From assembly GCA_903813345.2 (NCBI GenBank), contig CAIIXF020000007.1, positions 21,129,564 through 21,193,563 of the forward strand: a DNA stretch of 64,000 bases, read 5' to 3'. Made by a program: the position numbers and the translations under genes. Of the stretch, positions 1 to 13,700 are shown piece by piece. Source of the DNA: Owenia fusiformis (Eukaryota > Annelida > Polychaeta > Sabellida > Oweniidae). Below the pieces are notes generated by a model. It was not told where the DNA came from, ran no database searches, and worked only from the letters and a program-made list of their open reading frames with translations. The first letter of the stretch is position 1, and each line of letters begins with the position of its first letter.

Positions 1-301
1 TTGTTTTCTGCATATCTGCATGCGTAATGTTTATAAAATCATTTTGATCTCAAACCAGTAACCGTAACTGTTCATTTCATTTTAGTCCTGTCAAATAAAT
101 AATGAAAACATATTTGAGCATCTAACTGTAACATGTTCAATATACTACATTTATTATAACAGACTATTATACACAGGAAAGCATTTATCTTATAAAAGCA
201 GATTTTAAAAAGTTCCATTTTCATTCAATATCGCTGTTAGATTCTGTTTTCTCCATATATGCATGTGTAACGTTTAAAAAATCGTTCAAATCTCCTTTCA
301 G
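1..301 (+). other. Intron upstream of unit 1, diverged from the array
   Basis: This is the intron before exon A of unit 1, ending in a TTTCAG acceptor. It aligns with the other C-to-A introns but with many substitutions and indels, unlike the near-identity elsewhere. Positions 1-50 also resemble the last 60 bases of the same intron (about 238-298), suggesting an internal partial duplication. No exon seen. Confidence 0.6.
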
Positions 302-1766
302 GAACAGGGAATACTGTTGTTACAACACAAGGTACTGCCATCACAACTGCAGTACAATGCATAGAATCAATTGGCATGGATGATGCACAGAAGATTGATG
401 AGGAAAATACCAAAGTATTGAATAACCAAGATGACTTCAGTGGAGTACAACCAAACCTGGATGCTTTGAAAGATAATGATCCAAACACAAAACTCCAAGC
501 ACAATTTAAACCATCGACTGAACCTAAAGAGTTAAACATATCAACAAAACTGAAAACTGACGTGTCTGTTCCAATTACCAAAGTGGAATTAACAGGCATG
601 GAAAATGTTGCATCAGTTACTGTCATTATCAAGGATGAAAATGGTGAAATAGTGACACAGGTATGAATGCGTGACGTTTTTGAAACTCCCTGAAACTAAA
701 ATATAATAGATATCCGAGTGTGGAATACATGCTTTTCCTTGTAATTAATTTAAAGAATGCTAAATATGATTTCATTTTTATTTTTGTCAAGATGGTTTAA
801 GATTATTTCAAAAACAAAGTATTGTAATTATGTAATTTATTTGGTTTCTTTTAGACACCCAAAACAACTGTTGATGTTGATTCTGCAATTGTAAATCTTG
901 AGAATACTGAAGGGGTTGAAATCATTGTGATCTTCACTTCAAAACCAAATGATATGCCCATGGAAATTGGAGATTTGAGACCAACTGCTTGCTTGAAAAT
1001 ACAAACAACACCCGGAGCAACGACTGTACCATCAACATCCCAGGGTACAAATATTTTATAAACATAAAGCATGCCTGAGTTTTATACTTAAATAGAAGAT
1101 CCCATCATTTTTAAAAGAAAATCTTATAACTATATCCAGTGAAGTAATGGATAATTAAAACCGAAAATCCAACAAGTACAGTGGTACAATTCCAAACCAT
1201 ATCCTTAAGGATGTTCCCTGGACGAAGTTGAAAACGATGAACACCAACCCCTAATTTTTCTTTTCAAAATGTGAAGTACATAGCATAACTAAGTGTTTCT
1301 GTGAGTTTAAGAAAAAGTTAAATATTCAAAAGTGTGTTTTGGGGTGAAAACCTGATTTTTAACATGGGTTTCAATGAGAAAGTGCCACGCCCACATTTGT
1401 CAAATATTGACACTTTAGAGGCCTCTTGCTCAGAAAAAAGCACACTAACATATGGTTTTTAAAGTTTTAATATTCTTTGTTGCCCGTGAGAATCCCAGAA
1501 AACCATTTTTGAGAAAAAGTTAAATACTATTGAATATTTTCCTATCTGACCAGGGAACATCCTTAAATCGAGTAAAGCTTCTATTGCGCTTATCATTGGT
1601 GTAAAATGAACTTACTTAACACAATTCTTCATTTAAGTCTATAATACAAGAGAAAGCTGAGCATAAATCTTAATTCTAAAATATACATTAATTTCAGTTT
1701 CTACTGTACCAAGCACTTCCTCGCCTAGTACATTAACGTCAGCCTCTACAACACAGCCATCCACGG
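302..1766 (+). CDS. Array 1 unit 1 (exons A, B, C)
   Basis: Exons A 302-660, B 855-1044, C 1698-1766. Exon A starts with a Thr-rich linker, then the first domain cysteine (in VQCIES, codon at 358), a conserved NDPNTKL motif, an N-glycosylation sequon (NIST) and the strand-like ITKVELTGMENVASVTV. Exon B carries EGVEIIVIF and ends the domain with EIGDLRPTAC. Exon C encodes a Ser/Thr/Pro linker. The two cysteines of each module are likely partners in one disulphide (inference). Phases are 1, 0, 1, 1. The intron after B carries a 354-bp TTAA-flanked element; the donor after C is GTAAGT. Exon A ends in Gln. Confidence 0.88.
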
Positions 1767-4700
1767 GTAAGTATATCCAAAAATGGTGATGAAGTTTCGA
1801 TATTTCCCCTTAAAATATAAAATCGGTAACGTTGTAATCAAATGATTTCCAATAAAAATTTTACTGATAGCACTAGTCAATGCTTGATTTCGAGATTCTA
1901 GAAGATATGTACTTTGTTTATTTTCCAGCTTAAAATTACATTTGAACCATTTCATTTTTTTGTTTACTATACAGAAAGTCGACATTACGTGTGAAACATT
2001 TTCATGATAATTGTTTTCAAGGAAGTAAAAATCTCATATAACATGAACTACAAGTGAAGAAGAATTATTCCTAAATTACATCAGATAATTCTCAGAACTG
2101 TACAGACCATACTCTAGATTCTAGTTACCCCACTTTTATGTTCATCTTAAGTGTTAAGTATTAAATTCATTTTATTCCTGCTCAATAAATAATTACACAA
2201 TATTTTAGCATCTAACTTTAATACGTTCAATATAATACATTTCTGATAACGAAGCTATTGTACACAGTAAATCATTTATTTTTTAAAAGCATATTTTAAA
2301 CCTTTCAATCTTCAATTCAAAATCGAAATTAGATTCTGTTTTCTGCACATCTACATCTGAAACGTTTAAACGTATTTTAATCTCCATTCAGGAACAGGAA
2401 ATACTGTTGTTACAACACAAGGTACTGCCATCACAACTGCAGTACAATGCATAGAATCAATTGGCATGGATGATGCACAGAAGATTGATGAGGAAAATAC
2501 CAAAGTATTGAATAACCAAGATGACTTCAGTGGAGTACAACCAAACCTGGATGCTTTGAAAGATAATGATCCAAACACAAAACTCCAAGCACAATTTAAA
2601 CCATCGACTGAACCTAAAGAGTTAAACATATCAACAAAACTGAAAACTGACGTGTCTGTTCCAATTACCAAAGTGGAATTAACAGGCATGGAAAATGTTG
2701 CATCAGTTACTGTCATTATCAAGGATGAAAATGGTGAAATAGTGACAGAGGTATGAATGCGTGACGTTTTTGAAACTCCCTGAAACTAAAATATAATAGA
2801 TATCCGAGAGTGGAACACATGCTTTTCCTTGTAATTAATTTAAAGAATGCTAAATATGATTTCATTTTTATTTTTGTCAAGATGGTTTAAGATTATTTCA
2901 AAAACAAAGTATTGTAATTATGTAATTTATTTGGTTTCTTTTAGACACCCAAAACAACTGTTGATGTTGATTCTGCAATTGTAAATCTTGAGAATACTGA
3001 AGGGGTTGAAATCATTGTGATCTTCACTTCAAAACCAAATGATATGCCCATGGAGATTGGAGATTTGAGACCAACTGCTTGCTTGAAAATACAAACAACA
3101 CCCGGAGCAACGACTGTACCATCAACATCCCAGGGTACAAATATTTTATAAACATAAAGCATGCCTGAGTTTTATAGTTAAATAGAAGATCCCATCATTT
3201 TTAAAAGCCAATCGTATACCTATATCCAGTGAAGTAATGGATAATTAAAGCCAAAAATCCAGCTAGTACAGTGGTACAATTCCAAACCATATCCTTGAAT
3301 CGAGTAAAGCTTCTGTTGCGCTTATCATTGGTGTAAAATGAACTTACTTAACACAATTCTTCATTTCAGTCTATAACACAAGAGAAAGCTGAGCATAAAT
3401 CTTAATTCTAAAATATACATTAATTTCAGTTTCTACTGTACCAAGCACTTCCTCGCCTAGTACATTAATGTCAGCCTCTACAACACAGCCATCCACGGGT
3501 TAGTATATCCAAAAATAGTGATGAAGTTTCGATATTTCCTCTTAAAATATAGAATCGGTAACGTTGAAATCAAATGTTTTCCAATAAAAATTTTACTGAT
3601 AGCACTAGTCAATGCTTGATTTCGAGATTCTAGAAGATATGCACTTTGTTTATTTTCCAGCTTAAAATTACATTTGAACCATTTCATTTGTTTGTTTACT
3701 ATACAGAAAATCGACACTACGTGTGAAACATTTTCATGATAATTGTTTTCAAGGAAGTAAAAATCTCATATAACATGAAGTACAAGTGAAGAAGAATTAT
3801 TCCTAAATTACATCAGATAATTCTCAGAACTGTACAAACCATACTCTAGACTCTAGTTACCCCACTTTTATGTTCATCTTAAGTGTTAAGTATTAAATTC
3901 ATTTTATTCCTCCTCAATAAATAATTACACAATATTTTAGCATCTAACTTTAATACGTTCAATATAATACATTTCTGATAACGAAGCTATTGTACACAGT
4001 AAATCATTTATTTTTTAAAAGCATATTTTAAACCTTTCAATCTTCAATTCAAAATCGAAATTAGATTCTGTTTTCTGCATATCTACATCTGAAACGTTTA
4101 AACGTATTTTAATCTCAATTCAGGAACAGGAAATACTGTTGTTACAACACAAGGTACTGCCATCACAACTGCAGTACAATGCATAGAATCAATTGGCATG
4201 GATGATGCACAGAAGATTGATGAGGAAAATACCAAAGTATTGAATAACCAAGATGACTTCAGTGGAGTACAACCAAACCTGGATGCTTTGAAAGATAATG
4301 ATCCAAACACAAAACTCCAAGCACAATTTAAACCATCGACTGAACCTAAAGAGTTAAACATATCAACAAAACTGAAAACTGACGTGTCTGTTCCAATTAC
4401 CAAAGTGGAATTAACAGGCATGGAAAATGTTGCATCAGTTACTGTCATTATCAAGGATGAAAATGGTGAAATAGTGACACAGGTATGAATGCGTGACGTT
4501 TTTGAAACTCCCTGAAACTAAAATATAATAGATATCCGAGAGTGGAACACATGCTTTTCCTTGTAATTAATTTAAAGAATGCTAAATATGATTTCATTTT
4601 TATTTTTGTCAAGATGGTTTAAGATTATTTCAAAAACAAAGTATTGTAATTATGTAATTTATTTGGTTTCTTTTAGACACCCAAAACAACTGTTGATGTT

Positions 4701-7700
4701 GATTCTGCAATTGTAAATCTTGAGAATACTGAAGGGGTTGAAATCATTGTGATCTTCACTTCAAAACCAAATGATATGCCCATGGAAATTGGAGATTTGA
4801 GACCAACTGCTTGCTTGAAAATACAAACAACACCCGGAGCAACGACTGTACCATCAACATCCCAGGGTACAAATATTTTATAAACATAAAGCATGCCTGA
4901 GTTTTATAGTTAAATAGAAGATCCCATCATTTTTAAAAGCCAATCTTATACCTATATCCAGTGAAGTAATGGATAATTAAAGCCGAAAATCCAGCTAGTA
5001 CAGTGGTACAATTCCAAACCATATCCTTAAATCGAGTAAAGCTTCTATTGCGCTTATCATTGGTGTAAAATGAACTTACTTAACACAATTCTTCATTTAA
5101 GTCTATAATACAAGAGAAAGCTGAGCATAAATCTTAATTCTAAAATATACATTAATTTCAGTTTCTACTGTACCAAGCACTTCCTCGCCTAGTACATTAA
5201 CGTCAGCCTCTACAACACAGCCATCCACGGGTTAGTATATACAAAAATGGTGATGAAGTTTCGATATTTCCTCTTAAAATATAGAATCGGTAACGTTGAA
5301 ATCAAATGTTTTCCAATAAAGATTTTACTGATAGCACTAGTCAATGCTTGATTTCGAGATTCTAGAAGATATGCACTTTGTTTATTTTCCAGCTTAAAAT
5401 TACATTTGAACCATTTCATTTGTTTGTTTACTATACAGAAAATCGACACTACGTGTGAAAATTTTCATGATAAATGTTTTCAAGGAAGTAAAAATCTCAT
5501 ATAACATGAAGTACAAGTGAAGAAGAATTATTCCTAAATTACATCAGATAATTCTCAGAACTGTACAGACCATACTCTAGACTCTAGTTACCCCACTTTT
5601 ATGTTCATACTTAAGTGTTAAGTATTAAATTCATTTTATTCCTGCTCAATAAATAATTACACAATATTTTAGCATCTAACTTTAATACTTTCAATATAAT
5701 ACATTTCTGATAACGAAGCTATTGTACACAGTAAATCATTTATTTTTTAAAAGCATACAGGGTGTCCGGAAAGTAAAGATACAAATGCTCTAATTTCATT
5801 TGATTTACCTGTTGTGAGATGAAATTGCTACAGATTGTGGAATTACATTGTAACAATTTCTCCTGCAACTGTCATGACAAATTGTTTCAAAATAAAAAAG
5901 TTATGGTTGTTATGGTAACATGAGTCATGGGTATGTGGAGCAGCGTCACAATTATGTTTTATATTTCTTTTCTCCTGTTCATATCATCTTGACGCTCGAT
6001 CGTCTGTTGCTATTATGCATCAAATTATGTACCACCACAGCGAAAGGATTAGTACTGTAACATTATTTAATCATTTGACATTACTACTGTTATCCAGTAT
6101 TACTAGTTTGTATTTTCCACCTTTATCTAAACATTCTTGGTGCATTTTGACCGGAAATTCAAAGACCTGACAAAACCATTGCTGTCAGTCTCTAAGATTG
6201 CCAATATCATTGGCTTCCAGCCTAGTCTCATTTTTATGTTGAACTTCTCACAAATATTGCTTTAACATATTCATTAATGTTGAAGTCCAACGGTACATCC
6301 TCAGGAAAATATGGGCCATTGTACAAAAAGGTTAATGTCAAGATATTCAATTGTAAGATTTGTTTTCTTTGCTTTGTGCATTGAACATTGACTGTGGATG
6401 TGCACTATTGACTTTCCTATTAATCCAGGGACCCTTTTTCTAAGCACTATTATACCCTTTTTTCTTTGATTATACTTGTGACATTACATAATTCTGATAT
6501 GTATCAATGATACCGTTAATACTAAAGATAATACTATGGCAGCAAGAATATAATATTGAACAGAAAAAACTGATAAGAAATACAATAATAAACACTATTT
6601 CAAATGGTTATATTTTAGCAATTTATGACAATTTAGCGATATCCTGGAACTGCTCCGCATACCCCTCACCCCCGTAACCATGACAACTGTAACTTTAACA
6701 CATTTAGACTATATTGTTATAAAGGTTGGTAGATGTATTCTACTGTAGTTCCTCTACAATCTGTAGTGATTTCATTACAAAAAAACTAAATCTCATAAAA
6801 TTAGAGTATTTGTATCTTTACTTTCCGGACACCCTGTATTTTAAACCTTTCAATCTTCAATTCAAAATCGAAATTAGATTCTGTTTTCTGCACATCTACA
6901 TCTGAAACGTTTAAACGTATTTTAATCTCCATTCAGGAACAGGAAATACTGTTGTTACAACACAAGGTACTGCCATCACAACTGCAGTACAATGCATAGA
7001 ATCAATTGGCATGGATGATGCACAGAAGATTGATGAGGAAAATACCAAAGTATTGAATAACCAAGATGACTTCAGTGGAGTACAACCAAACCTGGATGCT
7101 TTGAAAGATAATGATCCAAACACAAAACTCCAAGCACAATTTAAACCATCGACTGAACCTAAAGAGTTAAACATATCAACAAAATTGAAAACTGACGTGT
7201 CTGTTCCAATTACCAAAGTGGAATTAACAGGCATGGAAAATGTTGCATCAGTTACTGTCATTATCAAGGATGAAAATGGTGAAATAGTGACAGAGGTATG
7301 AATGCGTGACGTTTTAGAAACTCCCTGAAACTAAAATATAATAGATATCCGAGAGTGGAACACATGCTTTTCCTTGTAATTAATTTAAAGAATGCTAAAT
7401 ATGATTTCATTTTTATTTTTGTCAAGATGGTTTAAGATTATTTCAAAAACAAAGTATTGTAATTATGTAATTTATTTGGTTTCTTTTAGACACCCAAAAC
7501 AACTGTTGATGTTGATTCTGCAATTGTAAATCTTGAGAATACTGAAGGGGTTGAAATCATTGTGATCTTCAATTCAAAACCAAATGATATGCCCATGGAA
7601 ATTGGAGATTTGAGACCAACTGCTTGCTTGAAAATACAAACAACACCCGGAGCAACGACTGTACCATCAACATCCCAGGGTACAAATATTTTATAAACAT

Positions 7701-10700
7701 AAAGCATGCCTGAGTTTTATAGTTAAATAGAAGATCCCATCATTTTTAAAAGCCAATCTTATACCTATATCCAGTGAAGTAATGGATAATTAAAACCGAA
7801 AATCCAGCTAGTACAGTGGTACAATTCCAAACCATATCCTTAAATCGAGTAAAGCTTCTATTGCGCTTATCATTGGTGTAAAATGAACTACCTTAACACA
7901 ATTCTTCATTTAAGTCTATAATACAAGAGAAAGCTGAGCATAAATCTTAATTCTAAAATACACATTAATTTCAGTTTCTACTGTACCAAGCACTTCCTCG
8001 CCTAGTACATTAACGTCAGCCTCTACAACACAGCCATCCACGGGTTAGTATATCCAAAAATGATGATGAAGTTTCGATATTTCCTCTTAAAATATAGAAT
8101 CGGTAACGTCGAAATCAAATGTTTTCCAATAAAAATTTTACTGATAGCACTAGTCAATGCTTGATTTCGAAATTCTAGAAGATATGCACTTTGTTTATTT
8201 TCCAGCTTAAAATTACATTTGAACCATTTCATTTGTTTGTTTACTATACAGAAAATTGACACTACGTGTGAAACATTTTCATGATAATTGTTTTCAAGGA
8301 AGTAAAAATCTCATATAACATGAAGTACAAGTGAAGAAGAATTATTCCTAAATTACATCAGATAATTCTCAGAACTGTACGGACCATACTCTAGATTCTA
8401 GTTACCCCACTTTTATGTTCATCTTAAGTGTTAAGTATTAAATTCATTTTATTCCTGCTCAATAAATAATTACACAATATTTTAGCATCTAACTTTAATA
8501 CGTTCAATATAATACATTTCTGATAACGAAGCTATTGTACACAGTAAATCATTTATTTTTTAAAAGCATATTTTAAACCTTTCAATTTTCAATTCAAAAT
8601 CGAAATTAGATTCTGTTTTCTGCACATCTACATCTGAAACGTTTAAACGTATTTTAATCTCCATTCAGGAACAGGAAATACTGTTGTTACAACACAAGGT
8701 ACTGCCATCACAACTGCAGTACAATGCATAGAATCAATTGGCATGGATGATGCACAGAAGATTGATGAGGAAAATACCAAAGTATTGAATAACCAAGATG
8801 ACTTCAGTGGAGTACAACCAAACCTGGATGCTTTGAAAGACAATGATCCAAACACAAAACTCCAAGCACAATTTAAACCATCGACTGAACCTAAAGAGTT
8901 AAACATATCAACAAAACTGAAAACTGACGTGTCTGTTCCAATTACCAAAGTGGAATTAACAGGCATGGAAAATGTTGCATCAGTTACTGTCATTATCAAG
9001 GATGAAAATGGTGAAATAGTGACAGAGGTATGAATGCGTGACGTTTTTGAAACTCCCTGAAACTAAAATATAATAGATATCCGAGAGTGGAACACATGCT
9101 TTTCCTTGTAATTAATTTAAAGAATGCTAAATATGATTTCATTTTTATTTTTGTCAAGATGGTTTAAGATTATTTCAAAAACAAAGTATTGTAATTATGT
9201 AATTTATTTGGTTTCTTTTAGACACCCAAAACAACTGTTGATGTTGATTCTGCAATTGTAAATCTTGAGAATACTGAAGGGGTTGAAATCATTGTGATCT
9301 TCACTTCAAAACCAAATGATATGCCCATGGAGATTGGAGATTTGAGACCAACTGCTTGCTTGAAAATACAAACAACACCCGGAGCAACGACTGTACCATC
9401 AACATCCCAGGGTACAAATATTTTATAAACATAAAGCATGCCTGAGTTTTATAGTTAGATAGAAGATCCCATCATTTTTAAAAGCCAATCGTATACCTAT
9501 ATCCAGTGAAGTAATGGATAATTAAAGCCGAAAATCCAGCTAGTACAGTGGTACAATTCCAAACCATATCCTTAAATCGAGTAAAGCTTCTGTTGCGCTT
9601 ATCATTGGTGTAAAATGAACTTACTTAACACAATTCTTCATTTCAGTCTATAACACAAGAAAAAGCTGAGCATAAATCTTAATTCTAAAATATACATTAA
9701 TTTCAGTTTCTACTGTACCAAGCACTTCCTCGCCTAGTACATTAACGTCAGCCTCTACAACACAGCCATCCACGGGTTAGTATATCCAAAAATAGTGATG
9801 AAGTTTCGATATTTCCTCTTAGAATATAGAATCGGTAACGTTGAAATCAAATGTTTTCCAATAAAATTTTTACTGATAGCACTAGTCAATGCTTGATTTC
9901 GAGATTCTAGAAGATATGCACTTTGTTTATTTTCCAGCTTAAAATTACATTTGAACCATTTCATTTGTTTGTTTACTATACAGAAAATCGACACTACGTG
10001 TGAAACATTTTCATGATAATTGTTTTCAAGGAAGTAAAAATCTCATATAACATGAAGTACAAGTGAAGAAGAATTATTCCTAAATTACATCAGATAATTC
10101 TCAGAACTGTACAGACCATACTCTAGACTCTAGTTACCCCACTTTTATGTTCATCTTAAGTGTTAAGTATTAAATTCATTTTATTCCTGCTCAATAAATA
10201 ATTACACAATATTTTAGCATCTAACTTTAATACGTTCAATATAATACATTTCTGATAACGAAGCTATTGTACACAGTAAATCATTTATTTTTTAAAAGCA
10301 TATTTTAAACCTTTCAATCTTCAATTCAAAATCGAAATTAGATTTGTTTCTGTTTTCTGCACATCTACATCTGAAACGTTTAAACGTATTTTAATCTCCA
10401 TTCGGGAACAGGAAATACTGTTGTTACAACACAAGGTACTGCCATCACAACTGCAGTACAATGCATAGAATCAATTGGCATGGATGATGCACAGAAGATT
10501 GATGAGGAAAATACCAAAGTATTGAATAACCAAGATGACTTCAGTGGAGTACAACCAAACCTGGATGCTTTGAAAGATAATGATCCAAACACAAAACTCC
10601 AAGCACAATTTAAACCATCGACTGAACCTAAAGAGTTAAACATATCAACAAAACTGAAAACTGACGTGTCTGTTCCAATTACCAAAGTGGAATTAACAGG

Positions 10701-13700
10701 CATGGAAAATGTTGCATCAGTTACTGTCATTATCAAGGATGAAAATGGTGAAATAGTGACAGAGGTATGAATGCGTGACGTTTTTGAAACTCCCTGAAAC
10801 TAAAATATAATAGATATCCGAGAGTGGAACACATGCTTTTCCTTGTAATTAATTTAAAGAATGCTAAATATGATTTCATTTTTATTTTTGTCAAGATGGT
10901 TTAAGATTATTTCAAAAACAAAGTATTGTAATTATGTAATTTATTTGGTTTCTTTTAGACACCAAAAACAACTGTTGATGTTGATTCTGCAATTGTAAAT
11001 CTTGAGAATACTGAAGGGGTTGAAATCATTGTGATCTTCACTTCAAAACCAAATGATATGCCCATGGAAATTGGAGATTTGAGACCAACTGCTTGCTTGA
11101 AAATACCAACAACACCCGGAGCAACGACTGTACCATCAACATCCCAGGGTATAAATATTTTATGAACATAAATCATGCCTGAGTTTTATAGTTAAATAGA
11201 AGATCCCATCATTTTTAAAAGCCAACCTTATACCTATATCCAGTGAAGTAATGGATAATTAAAGCCGAAAATCCAGCTAGTACAGTGGTACAATTCCAAA
11301 CCATATCCTTAAATCGAGTAAAGCTTCTATTACGCTTATCATTGGTGTAAAATGAACTTACTTAACACAATTCTTCATTTCAGTCTATAACACAAGAGAA
11401 AACTGAGCATAAATCCTAATTCTAAAATATACATTAATTTCAGTTTCTACTGTACCAAGCACTTCCTCGCCTAGTTCATTAACGTCAGCCTCTACAACAC
11501 AGCCATCCACGGGTTAGTATATCCAAAAATGGTGATGAAGTTTCGATATTTCCTCTTAAAATATAGAATCGGTAACGTTGTAATCAAATGTTTTCCAATA
11601 AAAATTTTACTGATAGCACTAGTCAATGCTTAATTTCGAGATTCTAGAAGATATGTACTTTGTTTATTTTCCAGCTTAAAATTACATTTGAACCATTTCA
11701 TTTGTTTGTTTACTATACAGAAAATTGACACTACGTGTGAAACATTTTCATGATAATTGTTTTCAAGGAAGTAAAAATCTCGTATAACATGAAGTACAAG
11801 TGAAGAAGAATTATTCCTAAATTACATCAGATAATTCTCAGAACTGTACAAACCATACTCTAGACTCTAGTTACCCCACTTTTATGTTCATCTTAAGTGT
11901 TAAGTATTAAATTCATTTTATTCCTGCTCAATAAATAATTACACAATATTTTAGCATCTAACTTTAATACGTTCAATATAATACATTTCTGATAACGAAG
12001 CTATTGTACACAGTAAATCATTTATTTTTTAAAAGCATATTTTAAACCTTTCAATCTTCAATTCAAAATCGAAATTAGATTCTGTTTTCTGCACATCTAC
12101 ATCTGAAACGTTTAAACGTATTTTAATCTCCATTCAGGAACAGGAAATACTGTTGTTACAACACAAGGTACTGCCATCACAACTGCAGTACAATGCATAG
12201 AATCAATTGGCATGGATGATGCACAGAAGATTGATGAGGAAAATACCAAAGTATTGAATAACCAAGATGACTTCAGTGGAGTACAACCAAACCTGGATGC
12301 TTTGAAAGATAATGATCCAAACACAAAACTCCAAGCACAATTTAAACCATCGACTGAACCTAAAGAGTTAAACATATCAACAAAACTGAAAACTGACGTG
12401 TCTGTTCCAATTACCAAAGTGGAATTAACAGGCATGGAAAATGTTGCATCAGTTACTGTCATTATCAAGGATGAAAATGGTGAAATAGTGACAGAGGTAT
12501 GAATGCGTGACGTTTTTGAAACTCCCTGAAACTAAAATATAATAGATATCCGAGAGTGGAACACATGCTTTTCCTTGTAATTAATTTAAAGAATGCTAAA
12601 TATGATTTCATTTTTATTTTTGTCAAGATGGTTTAAGATTATTTCAAAAACAAAGTATTGTAATTATGTAATTTATTTGGTTTCTTTTAGACACCCAAAA
12701 CAACTGTTGATGTTGATTCTGCAATTGTAAATCTTGAGAATACTGAAGGGGTTGAAATCATTGTGATCTTCACTTCAAAACCAAATGATATGCCCATGGA
12801 GATTGGAGATTTGAGACCAACTGCTTGCTTGAAAATACAAACAACACCCGGAGCAACGACTGTACCATCAACATCCCAGGGTACAAATATTTTATAAACA
12901 TAAAGCATGCCTGAGTTTTATAGTTAAATAGAAGATCCCATCATTTTTAAAAGCCAATCTTATACCTATATCCAGTGAAGTAATGGATAATTAAAACCGA
13001 AAATCCAGCTAGTACAGTGATACAATTCCAAACCATATCCTTAAATCGAGTAAAGCTTCTATTGCGCTTATCATTGGTGTAAAATGAACTTACTTAACAC
13101 AATTCTTCATTTAAGTCTATAATACAAGAGAAGCTGAGCATAAATCTTAATTCTAAAATATACATTAATTTCAGTTTCTACTGTGCCAAGCACTTCCTCG
13201 CCTAGTACATTAACGTCAGCCTCTACAACACAGCCATCCACGGGTTAGTATATCCAAAAATGGTGATGAAGTTTCGATATTTCCTCTTAAAATATAAAAT
13301 CGGTAACGTTGTAATCAAATGATTTCCAATAAAAAATTTACTGATAGCACTAGTCAATGCTTGATTTCGAGATTCTAGAAGATATGTACTTTGTTTATTT
13401 TCCAGCTTAAAATTACATTTGAACCATTTCATTTGTTTGTTTACTATACAGAAAATCGACACTACGTGTGAAACATTTTCATGATAATTGTTTTCAAGGA
13501 AGTAAAATTCTCATATAACATGAAGTACAAGTGAAGAAGAATTATTCCTAAATTACATCAGATAATTCTCAGAACTGTACAGACCATACTCTAGACTCTA
13601 GTTACCCCACTTTTATGTTCATCTTAAGTGTTAAGTATTAAATTCATTTTATTCCTGCTCAATAAATAATTACACAATATTTTAGCATCTAACCTTAATA

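Larger units (their letters stand above)
3655..9483 (+). repeat. Segmental duplication within array 1, copy 1 (units 3-5)
   Basis: From about the middle of the unit 2 C-to-A intron to the intron after exon B of unit 5, the sequence recurs at +13,760 bp with shared private variants and the same transposon. The left boundary is uncertain because adjacent units are themselves nearly identical. Confidence 0.8.

Noticed and set aside
237-632. Minus-strand open frame of 118-131 codons over every exon A, seen 18 times
   Set aside because: It is the shadow of exon A. Its repetition only reflects the repeated exon, and it has no domain or separate splice context.
376-666. Plus-strand 96-codon frame read as a small independent gene
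   Set aside because: Its ATG is an internal Met of exon A, and its end (GTA TGA) is the splice donor read as codons. The exon is open upstream to the acceptor.
851-1072. Minus-strand 73-codon frame over exon B
   Set aside because: Shadow of exon B, which has good splice sites and frame on the + strand.
1746-1985. Minus-strand 79-codon frame over the end of exon C and its intron
   Set aside because: It is broken or missing in several units (for example 6, 9, 13-16) with no coding pattern; chance frame in repeated intron.
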